Shown: positions 47,839-55,330 of the stretch, in pieces
Position numbering within the stretch: the first letter of the stretch is position 1
How the letters are laid out: each line of letters starts with the position of its first letter
Assembly (NCBI GenBank): GCA_014584575.1
Contig: JACTMP010000003.1
Location: 62,001 to 126,000, forward strand
Direction of reading: 5' to 3'
DNA: 64,000 nucleotides
Source of the DNA: Chloroflexota bacterium
GTDB taxonomy: Bacteria; Chloroflexota; Anaerolineae; Promineifilales; Promineifilaceae
The notes under the pieces: model-generated
The model's input: only the letters and a program-made list of their open reading frames with translations
What the model was told of the DNA's origin: nothing
Databases searched by the model: none
Position numbers and translations under genes: made by a program

Positions 47839-48213
47839 ATGCGCCCATTTCACTTTTTGCTCCTCGGTATTCTGTTCCTGATGTCCACTGCCTGTAACGG
47901 CCGTCTGACAGAGACTGACCCGGCTGTGCCCCTGCAAGTAACCGCCGGAAAGGAGTTTGATATTGTCATCAGAGCCAACATCACCACCGGTTATGAATGG
48001 CGGCTGGTTGGCGCATTGGATGAAACGGCCGTGCGCTTTGTGACGAAGCGTTATGAGCCTGACAAACCGATCACCACCGGCTCTGGCGGGCTGGATGTCT
48101 GGCGTTTTCAGGCGGTGTCCCCTGGCGAGAGCCAGATTGTACTGGGCCATTTCCCGCCTGACGGCCGTGATGTGCCCGAACAGATAGTGACGTTCACAGT
48201 GAACATACAATAG
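47839..48213 (+). CDS. Chagasin-type (I42) protease inhibitor lipoprotein
   Basis: A 124-residue protein with a lipoprotein signal (LLGILFLMSTAC, Cys at about residue 18) and a beta-sandwich resembling I42 cysteine-protease inhibitors. The three inhibitory loops are recognisable: NITTGYEW, GSGGLDVW and the last loop near residue 100. In chagasins these loops block papain-like proteases. It starts at ATG 47839 because AAAAGG lies nine bases upstream; an ATG at 47830 overlaps the methyltransferase stop. It would sit on the outer face and guard the envelope from proteases. Confidence 0.78.
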   Translation: MRPFHFLLLGILFLMSTACNGRLTETDPAVPLQVTAGKEFDIVIRANITTGYEWRLVGALDETAVRFVTKRYEPDKPITTGSGGLDVWRFQAVSPGESQIVLGHFPPDGRDVPEQIVTFTVNIQ

Positions 48214-48234
48214 CGGCAGCGAGAGAATTGAACT

Positions 48235-49233
48235 ATGGAAGAAGCAATACGCGAACGATTTAATGAGGAAATTCTGGCCGAGGCGCGGGCGCGGTACGGC
48301 ATTGCGCCAGAGCAGATCAAGCTGCTGGATGGGTTCGAGAGTTTTATGTTTGAGTTCCAGAAAAACGGCCGTGACTACATCCTCCGCCTGGGGCACAGCC
48401 GCCGCCGCACCCCGGAACTGATTCACGGCGAGGTGGATTGGATCAATTATCTGGCCGATGGTGGGGCCGGTGTGGCGCGGGCGGTGCTGTCCGAAAATGG
48501 CGAACTGGTGGAACTGATTGACGACGGGCAAGGTGGGCAATTTCTGGCGACGGCCTTTGTGAAGGCGCGGGGTGGCTCCGCCTGGCGGGATGGCTTTTGG
48601 AATGAGCGGATGTTTGTGAATTACGGCCGTCTGCTTGGCCGCATCCACCACCTGAGTAAAAGCTACCAACCCGCCAACCCCGCCTGGGCGCGGCCCCATT
48701 GGGATGACCCCATGATGCAGTTTGCCTCAGAGATATTCCCGGTGGCGGACACGGCCGTGCTCTCCCGCTATCAAGACCTGATGGCCTATTTGCGCAGTCT
48801 GCCCCAAGACCGGGACGGCTACGGCATGATTCACCAGGACGCCCATGGCGGCAACTTCTTCGTGGACGAGGAGTACAATCTCACGCTGTTTGATTTTGAC
48901 GACTGTGTCTACGGCCATTTTGCCTATGACCTGGCGATGGTGCTGTTTTACGCCATCACCAATGAGCCGGACCCGGCGGCCACGGCCCGGCAGCTTTGGC
49001 CCCCCTTTATGCGCGGCTACCGGGGAGAAAATGAACTGCACGGCCGTTGGCTGGCCGAAATCCCCCACTTTATGAAACTGCGCGAAATTGACCTGTATGC
49101 CCAACTGCGCAGCATCTTTGGCGGCAAACCCTCCGGCAGCAATTGGGTGGATGGGTTTATGCACGGCCGTCGGGAACGTATTGAAGCGGGCATACCCTAT
49201 CTGGAAGTTGAGATGGAGAGATTGGCAGATTAG
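48235..49233 (+). CDS. APH-type phosphotransferase family protein
   Basis: A 332-residue protein with the aminoglycoside/homoserine kinase fold. The catalytic loop is MIHQDAHGGNFFVD (HxDxxxxN) and the metal-binding loop is FDFDDCVYG. The N-lobe Lys region is less clear. The enzyme phosphorylates a small hydroxylated substrate, not obviously an antibiotic, since such genes are common in environmental genomes. A short ATP-binding-like helix (WINYLADGGAGVARAVLSEN) fits the fold. Spacing of 21 bases from the inhibitor gene suggests cotranscription. It contains five octamers. Confidence 0.85.
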   Translation: MEEAIRERFNEEILAEARARYGIAPEQIKLLDGFESFMFEFQKNGRDYILRLGHSRRRTPELIHGEVDWINYLADGGAGVARAVLSENGELVELIDDGQGGQFLATAFVKARGGSAWRDGFWNERMFVNYGRLLGRIHHLSKSYQPANPAWARPHWDDPMMQFASEIFPVADTAVLSRYQDLMAYLRSLPQDRDGYGMIHQDAHGGNFFVDEEYNLTLFDFDDCVYGHFAYDLAMVLFYAITNEPDPAATARQLWPPFMRGYRGENELHGRWLAEIPHFMKLREIDLYAQLRSIFGGKPSGSNWVDGFMHGRRERIEAGIPYLEVEMERLAD

Positions 49234-49275
49234 GAGATTGCCAATCTCCCAATCTCTTAATCTCTTAATCTCCTC
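49210..49275. repeat. GGAGATT / AATCTCC fold-back
   Basis: GAGATTGG-type units are followed by CCAATCTCCCAATCTC and two TTAATCTC units. It covers the stop codon of the phosphotransferase gene and may act as its terminator. Confidence 0.8.
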
Positions 49276-49289
49276 ATTACCAAAAAACT

Positions 49290-50114
49290 ATGATTCCACT
49301 ACCACCCCATCAACTGGAAAAAGCACGGCCGTTACTGGCTCCATTGGCCGACCATTTACTGGTTATCCCCTCCATCCTGGCGGGATTGACGCCGGCGACG
49401 GTTTACGTGGACGATGTGCTGGCGCCACACACGGCCGTAACCTGGTTTCACGGCCGTGTCATCATCGCCGGGCAGGCCGATACGCAACGGCTGACGGCCG
49501 TGCGCCACCTGTTGCTCACCACCTACGAACACGAGGCGCAGGCCGCGAATCTGGACGTTTTTGTCATACACGCCACCGCTGACTGGCAGGCAGAAATCCC
49601 CCACCTACTGCCCAACCTGAAAATGATCGAAGCCCCCCGTTGTTATTACCGGCTGGATGCTCGGAACCAGGAATGGGAAACGGCCGTGCCCGATGGCCTG
49701 CAACTGCGTCGGGTGGATGCCCATTTATTGGCTGACCCCACCCTGCAAAATCTGGATTGGGTAACAGAGGAGATGGTCTCGGAACGGCCGTCGGTGGCCG
49801 ACTTTCTGGAGAAGAGCTTTGGCTATTGCCTGGTACACCAGCAGGAGATCGTGGCCTGGTGCATGAGCGAATACAACACCGGCAACCGCTGTGAATTGGG
49901 CATTGCCACCGCCGAAGCATGGCAGCGGCAGGGGTTGGCAAAGGTGACGGCTACGGCCGTGATTGCCGAAGCCTTGCAACGGGGCATTCATGACATTGGC
50001 TGGATCTGTTGGGCCAGGAACGAGCCGTCAGTACACACGGCCGAATCGTTAGGCTTCAGCCGCGTCCAGGAAAAGCTGGTTCATCTGTTCTTTTGGACAG
50101 ATGAACCAGCCTGA
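49290..50114 (+). CDS. GNAT-family N-acetyltransferase
   Basis: A 274-residue protein. The N-terminal half looks like a degenerate GNAT repeat, and residues 140-265 form a complete GNAT domain with the acetyl-CoA loop RCELGIATAEAWQRQGLAKV (the R/Q-x-x-G-x-A pattern) and a C-terminal NEPSVHTAESLGF motif typical of FR47-like enzymes. The acceptor is unknown. The gene contains seven octamers, the highest density seen in any gene here. It is convergent with the SGNH-like genes and ends eight bases from their first stop codon. Confidence 0.85.
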   Translation: MIPLPPHQLEKARPLLAPLADHLLVIPSILAGLTPATVYVDDVLAPHTAVTWFHGRVIIAGQADTQRLTAVRHLLLTTYEHEAQAANLDVFVIHATADWQAEIPHLLPNLKMIEAPRCYYRLDARNQEWETAVPDGLQLRRVDAHLLADPTLQNLDWVTEEMVSERPSVADFLEKSFGYCLVHQQEIVAWCMSEYNTGNRCELGIATAEAWQRQGLAKVTATAVIAEALQRGIHDIGWICWARNEPSVHTAESLGFSRVQEKLVHLFFWTDEPA

Positions 50115-50121
50115 TCCATAT

Positions 50122-51390
50122 TTACTGACCCGGGTCCCACCCGGCAATCTGCGCCATCAATACCCAAAACGCTTTCGCTACCCGAATCATTCCGGCTGAC
50201 GGGCTGCCTAAATGTCCACCGTCTGCCTCCGAAGTATAATGCTGACAGAGAGCCGGAATATCCAAACCATCATCTGGATGGTTTTCAAATTGGCCCGGCG
50301 CAGAATACGGAATCCCATCACGATTATCATAACACGGGTCTCCATCGGGGTCGTGAGACAAGATATCCGCCACATCAAACAAGATTTTATTGTTCGCAAT
50401 GGCATACTGCCGCATCTGTTCATTAAAGGATTCAGCTTCTGGTGAACCAATGCTACGGGCTAAACTGGTTGTCCAGTAGATATATATTTCGTCCGGGTAC
50501 TGCGCTTCAAACACTTCCAGGTCATACACATCAAACAAATCAGGATTGTCATAGAAAAACCCCCCTGGCAGATCATCAATAGTTGAGCCTTGGGTTACCT
50601 CAAGATAGCTGAATTGGAAGGAGATCACTTCGTATTGATTCATCACCTGGACAGCGCGATTCATAAAACATTCTACCTTTTGCGACCAGGTGCCACAATC
50701 ACTGGGCCAGAATTCATATGTCCAATTAGAACGATCATACGTACCCTCCCAACTTACTTCACTAATGTCTACCGAGAATTCTGGGGCTGGGTGATTGTAT
50801 ATCTTGCAGGGATACGGGGCGGCTTCCCATGGTTCATGCAAACAACTCAGACCATAACTGATATTACCCCCTACAGAACGATCCATGTAAAACATATTCA
50901 TATTAGCCGCAGCGTCAAGATATTGTTGTGGTATCTGATCAAACAGGGCTACAGAATGGCGGTCAATATAGATCATGCCTGGCGGGGGCGTAACGGGCGT
51001 TGCCGAGGGGGTAATCGTTTCCGGTATGATAGTTGGCGTATGGGAGGGCGTGGACGTAAAGGTTGGCGTACGGGAGGGCGTGGGCGTATGGGAGGGTCCC
51101 GGCGTAACGCTGGGCGTAGCAGATGGCGGCACCACTGTACCACTGCTAGATGTAGCTGTGGGGGCAGGAGTGGTAGGCACAGCAGAAGCCGTAACGCTGG
51201 GTGAAGCAGTGGATGTGTGTGTAACAGTGGGTGTTACCTCTGGAGAATTGAGAATAAGTGGTAAATACGCCAATTGGTTTAAGGTTTGAGCAATTGAAAA
51301 GGGAGGGCGCACACTAAAAATTAACGCCAGCAATGCCAGAGCAAAAAAAAACACACCGATTAACATCGGGCCGGGTTTGATTTCTTTCAT
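50122..51390 (-). CDS. Secreted SGNH-like hydrolase with Thr/Pro stalk, paralogue 1
   Basis: A 422-residue protein. A signal segment (residues 8-28, IGVFFFALALLALIFSV) is followed by LAYLPLILNS, a Ser/Thr/Pro stalk of about 95 residues and a 280-residue domain. The domain has an SGNH-type first block (YMDRSVGGNISYGL with the probable catalytic Ser) and a last block (DGGHLGSPSA, D-x-x-H). Both support an esterase/lipase role on extracellular carbohydrate or lipid esters. The YLPL sequence resembles the ends of the beta-helix proteins. The gene lacks ACGGCCGT, is AT-richer than its neighbours, and has a neighbouring paralogue, all pointing to recent acquisition. Confidence 0.65.
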   Translation of the reverse strand: MKEIKPGPMLIGVFFFALALLALIFSVRPPFSIAQTLNQLAYLPLILNSPEVTPTVTHTSTASPSVTASAVPTTPAPTATSSSGTVVPPSATPSVTPGPSHTPTPSRTPTFTSTPSHTPTIIPETITPSATPVTPPPGMIYIDRHSVALFDQIPQQYLDAAANMNMFYMDRSVGGNISYGLSCLHEPWEAAPYPCKIYNHPAPEFSVDISEVSWEGTYDRSNWTYEFWPSDCGTWSQKVECFMNRAVQVMNQYEVISFQFSYLEVTQGSTIDDLPGGFFYDNPDLFDVYDLEVFEAQYPDEIYIYWTTSLARSIGSPEAESFNEQMRQYAIANNKILFDVADILSHDPDGDPCYDNRDGIPYSAPGQFENHPDDGLDIPALCQHYTSEADGGHLGSPSAGMIRVAKAFWVLMAQIAGWDPGQ

Positions 51391-51425
51391 TTTAACTTCC
51401 TCACGCGGTGATTATGCAAATAGAG

Positions 51426-52502
51426 TTAATTTGGATTCCAACCGGCAATTTGGGCCATTAACACCCAAAACGCCTTCGCTACGCGGATCATGCCTGCCGA
51501 GGGGCTACCCAAATGTCCCCCATCTGCTTCTGAAGTGTAATGCTGGCACAGGGCATTAATGTTCATCCCATCGTCAGGGTAGTTCTCAGATTGACCTGGG
51601 GCATTATATGGTACGCCATCCCGGTTATCATAACAAACAGTTCCGTCCGGAGTGTGGGATAAAATATCCGCCACATCAAACAAGATTTTATTGTTCGTAA
51701 TGGCATATTGTCGCATCTGTTCATTAAAGGATTCTGCTTCTTCAGACCCAATCCCCCGTGCCAGACTACTTGTCCAGTATATGAATATCTTGTCTGGGTG
51801 CTGCGCCTCAAATGTGGCCAGATCATGTACATCGAACAAGTTGCTGTTGTTGTAGAAAAAGCCACCCGGCAGATCGGCTACCGTTGACCCCTGACTTACC
51901 TCCAGATAACTGAATTGGAAGGACAAGACCTCATATTGGTTCATTACCTCATTTGCCCGGTTCATAAAACACTCCACTTTTTGCGACCAGGTACCGCATC
52001 CACCCGGCCAATACTCATACACCCAATTTGAGCGATCATAGGTGCCGTCCCAACTAACTTCGCTAATGTCTACTGAGAATTCTGGAGCTGGGTGATTGTA
52101 AATCTTGCAGGGAAATGGAGCGGATTCCCAAGGTTCGTGCAAACAACTCAGGCCATAACTGATATTGCCCCCCACTGAGCGGTCCATATAGAACATGTTG
52201 ATATTGGCGGCAGCGTTAAGGTACTGTTGCGGAATTTGGTCAAAGAGGGCAACAGAGTTGTGGTCAACATAGATCATGCCACTAGGTGGTTCTATTGTAG
52301 GGGATGTTGTAGGTGTAGGGGGTGTCGTGGATGTCGGAGTTGGCACAGGGCCGGATGGTTTGAGTACAGATGGGAGATAGGCAAATTCGTCAAAGGTCTG
52401 GGCCTGTGACCGAGGCGAGAAAAGATCGCTACTAAAAATAACGATGCTCACAATTGCCATGAATACGACAGATAAAACTAGACTATGGACTTTTTTCTGC
52501 AT
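51426..52502 (-). CDS. Secreted SGNH-like hydrolase, paralogue 2
   Basis: A 358-residue tandem paralogue of the downstream gene, with a shorter Thr/Pro stalk (about 25 residues). A signal segment and FAYLPSVLKP come first. The catalytic half is nearly the same, with YMDRSVGGNISYGL and DGGHLGSPSA retained. AGAGGTG lies eight bases before the ATG. The two genes are 35 bases apart on one strand and clearly arose by duplication; the main difference is stalk length. It has no octamer. It may act outside the cell on the same type of ester as its paralogue. Confidence 0.65.
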   Translation of the reverse strand: MQKKVHSLVLSVVFMAIVSIVIFSSDLFSPRSQAQTFDEFAYLPSVLKPSGPVPTPTSTTPPTPTTSPTIEPPSGMIYVDHNSVALFDQIPQQYLNAAANINMFYMDRSVGGNISYGLSCLHEPWESAPFPCKIYNHPAPEFSVDISEVSWDGTYDRSNWVYEYWPGGCGTWSQKVECFMNRANEVMNQYEVLSFQFSYLEVSQGSTVADLPGGFFYNNSNLFDVHDLATFEAQHPDKIFIYWTSSLARGIGSEEAESFNEQMRQYAITNNKILFDVADILSHTPDGTVCYDNRDGVPYNAPGQSENYPDDGMNINALCQHYTSEADGGHLGSPSAGMIRVAKAFWVLMAQIAGWNPN

Positions 52503-52649
52503 TTGTTTTCACCTCTTTTGTAATTTTGTTGGATCAAGTAGAACTCCTAGAGGGTACGCAAGTAATAGAAACAGATCAAGCGAGAAATTGAATTCTCACG
52601 ATTTTCCAAAACGGTATGAGCGGAGAGACCGCGAGGTCAGATGCCTGTA

Positions 52650-55217
52650 TTAGGGAACAACCGGTGCGACGCAGCGGAAACCCACATCATCGCGGGGGAT
52701 GGTTGGGTCGAGCGGCAGGCGGTGGGTGGCACGGGCTTCATCCAGACCCAGAAAGTCGAGCAAGCGGAAGCCGCCGCCGCGCGCCACTTTTTCTGTGCCT
52801 CTGGTCGGGCCGGTAGGGTTTTCCGGTGGCGATTGGGCGTAATAGTCGGCGCTGTACCAATCAACCGTCCACTCCCAGACGTTCCCGGCCATATCGTGCA
52901 GGCCAAACGGTGAGGCGGCTTCCGGGAAGCTGCCCACCGGCGCCGTCCCGGCCAACACGTTGCCACTGTTACTGCGCACATCTCCCCGTTCGTTGCCCCA
53001 GGGATAGAGGAACCCCTCCGGGCCACGCGCTGCATATTCCCATTCAGCTTCGGTGGGCAAACGGCCGTTCACCCAGGCACAGTAAGCTGCCGCATCCTCC
53101 CAGGTCACATTGGTCACCGGATACAATTCCTGCCCCTCCGGGTAAATGGGCGGCCCCAAAAAGGCGGGCGCAGCCAGTTCGGTCACATCTTCAAAATGGA
53201 GCGAAATCCAGAAATCCTGCGCTTCTGTGTAATCCGAGCCGGCGAAGAGCCAGTAGGTAATCTCCGGGTCATCCGGGTCCAGGCTGCTGTCGGCCGGGGC
53301 GGCGGGTGAAAAACAGCACTGCCCATCGGCGCGGCGGATAAAGTGCGCGGCGTCATCCCGGACGCCGTCGCTGTACATCAGGTGCGTACCCAACGAGCGA
53401 AACAGCAGTTCATCATTCAGATACAGGTTGGCCGACCCCCAGGTGCCCACGTAAGCGGTCATTTCCGGGTAGGTGGAAATTTCGTTGCCGCTCTGCCCGT
53501 GCATATGCACCATATCGCCGATGCCGCCTTCTTTGAAAGCGGGGAAGGGTGGGCCATCAAAGAAAAAGGTTTGCTCAATGCGGAAGGTACCGGTGTAAAT
53601 CTGGTCGGCGGTGGGCTGGAGGGTGCCGGTGAACACGGCCGTTAACACCCCCTTATTTGTATCTGCATTCAACGTCATGCTGATGGTGCCTGTGATTGGC
53701 CGCACGTTGACGCCATCATACATAAACTGGTCATTGACATCGCCGGCAATGTGGGCATTCCCGGCCACAATTTCCCACACCGAGGGGTCGGGCTGCCGCC
53801 AGTAATCGGGCGCGGCGTGGTCGGTCTCGGCCACAAATTGGGCATAAGCGGCGTTGGTCACTTCCGTCTCATCCATGAAAAAGTCACCCACCGTCACCTC
53901 GTGGGGCGGCTGTTCATCGGCGTTGCCCCTGGCATTGCCCATCATCAATGTGCCGCCGGGTACAAACACCATCCCGTCTACCGGGGAGGTCGGTGTTGGG
54001 GTCGGCGAGGGGGTTGGCGTTTCGGTGGGCGTGGGTGTCTGGGTTGGTGTGGAGGTGTGGGTGGGCACGGCCGTGTCCATCACCACCGGTATCACGACCT
54101 CTGCACTTTCGCCGGGTGTGCCGGGCACGGTTGGGCTGGCAGGCGGGGCCGCCCCATTGCCCCGCGCCAGCAAAAAACCCACTGCCACCAGAGCAATGGC
54201 GGCTACGGCCAATACCGGCCATACCCAGCCGGGGGTGCCCCCGGCAGCGGTAATGAGCGTGGGCTGCGGTTCGGGCGACACGGCCGTGTCCAGCGGTGCC
54301 GGGTGTACGGCCGTGCCGCCCGCCTTTGTGCGGACGCCGGTGGGAATGGGGATGTCTACGGCCGTGCCCTCCCTGGCAGCCGTCAAGGCCTGCCACAGCA
54401 CCGCCGCATTCTCAAACCGCGCAGGCGGTTCTTTAGCCAGCGCCTTCAAAATCACCGATTCCAACGCCGGGGAGATGTCCGGGGCATACACGCGCGGCAG
54501 TTCCGGCGGCTCGGTGACGTGGTTCATCATAATCGTGGCCGGATTGCCCCCGCCAAAAGGCAGATGGCCGGTGCTCATCTGGTAGAGCATGGCGCCCAGG
54601 GCGTAAATGTCGGTAGCCGGGGAAATTGCCTCGCCCGTTACCTGTTCTGGCGACATGTATTGGGGTGTGCCCGTACTCATGCCACTTTGTGTCAGCCGGG
54701 TATCGCCCACAATCTGGGCAATACCAAAGTCGGCCAGGTACGGCCGTTTCTGGGCATCGACGATAATGTTGGCCGGTTTAATATCCCGGTGGACGATCCC
54801 CTTTTCGTGCGCCACTTGTAATGCGCCACAAATTTGCCGGTAAAACTCCAGAATTTGCGCCAACGGCTGCGCCTCCGGGTGACGCGCCAGGTATTTGTCA
54901 TACGACTCCCCCTCAATGTACTCCATGACCATGTAGTACAGACCATCTTCGGTCACGTCAAAATCATAAATTTGCACGATGTTGGGATGGCGCAGCGAGG
55001 CGGCGGCGCGGGCTTCGCGGCGGAAACGCTCCACAAAACCGGGCGTGTCGGTGAGGAAGGGGTGCAACACTTTCACCGCCACTTCCCGATCCAGGTCGGG
55101 GTGGCGGGATTTATACACTTCGGCCATGCCGCCGCGCCCAATCAGGCTTTCCAGGATGTACTTGCCAAAAGTGCGGCCGCCATGATAAGCAAATGCCATA
55201 TTGACTGTATCGCTCAT
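52650..55217 (-). CDS. Ser/Thr protein kinase fused to an extracellular FGE domain
   Basis: An 855-residue membrane protein. Residues 15-270 are a PknB-type kinase (GRGGMAEVYKSRH, VAVKVLH, HRDIKPANI, ADFGIAQ). A helix at about 328-350 (PVLAVAAIALVAVGFLLA) crosses the membrane, followed by a Thr/Pro-rich linker and an FGE-type domain (VPGGTLMMGNARGNADEQP, LPTEAEWEYAARG, YPWGNERG, DMAGNVWEWTVDWY). Within the FGE domain a segment of about 190 residues after DYWRQPDPSVW is extra and beta-rich. Such kinases sense external ligands through the C-terminal fold. No phosphatase is nearby. It is followed by a perfect hairpin at 55275-55308 on the upstream side. Confidence 0.85.
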   Translation of the reverse strand: MSDTVNMAFAYHGGRTFGKYILESLIGRGGMAEVYKSRHPDLDREVAVKVLHPFLTDTPGFVERFRREARAAASLRHPNIVQIYDFDVTEDGLYYMVMEYIEGESYDKYLARHPEAQPLAQILEFYRQICGALQVAHEKGIVHRDIKPANIIVDAQKRPYLADFGIAQIVGDTRLTQSGMSTGTPQYMSPEQVTGEAISPATDIYALGAMLYQMSTGHLPFGGGNPATIMMNHVTEPPELPRVYAPDISPALESVILKALAKEPPARFENAAVLWQALTAAREGTAVDIPIPTGVRTKAGGTAVHPAPLDTAVSPEPQPTLITAAGGTPGWVWPVLAVAAIALVAVGFLLARGNGAAPPASPTVPGTPGESAEVVIPVVMDTAVPTHTSTPTQTPTPTETPTPSPTPTPTSPVDGMVFVPGGTLMMGNARGNADEQPPHEVTVGDFFMDETEVTNAAYAQFVAETDHAAPDYWRQPDPSVWEIVAGNAHIAGDVNDQFMYDGVNVRPITGTISMTLNADTNKGVLTAVFTGTLQPTADQIYTGTFRIEQTFFFDGPPFPAFKEGGIGDMVHMHGQSGNEISTYPEMTAYVGTWGSANLYLNDELLFRSLGTHLMYSDGVRDDAAHFIRRADGQCCFSPAAPADSSLDPDDPEITYWLFAGSDYTEAQDFWISLHFEDVTELAAPAFLGPPIYPEGQELYPVTNVTWEDAAAYCAWVNGRLPTEAEWEYAARGPEGFLYPWGNERGDVRSNSGNVLAGTAPVGSFPEAASPFGLHDMAGNVWEWTVDWYSADYYAQSPPENPTGPTRGTEKVARGGGFRLLDFLGLDEARATHRLPLDPTIPRDDVGFRCVAPVVP

Positions 55218-55274
55218 AGATGTAGATTGTATGGGAAATTTTGCAGACCGTCACCTGTCCGCAGGCGGGCAGTC

Positions 55275-55308
55275 AGACCTGACAGGTTTTCTGAAACCTG
55301 TCAGGTCT
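55275..55308. terminator. Perfect hairpin between MutL and the kinase-FGE gene
   Basis: AGACCTGACAGGTTT and AAACCTGTCAGGTCT pair around TCTG. It lies 23 bases after the MutL stop codon on the minus strand and probably terminates that transcript. It is nearly identical to the one at 4258-4289. Confidence 0.65.
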
Positions 55309-55330
55309 ATTGTCTGACTCAGTTACCCTC

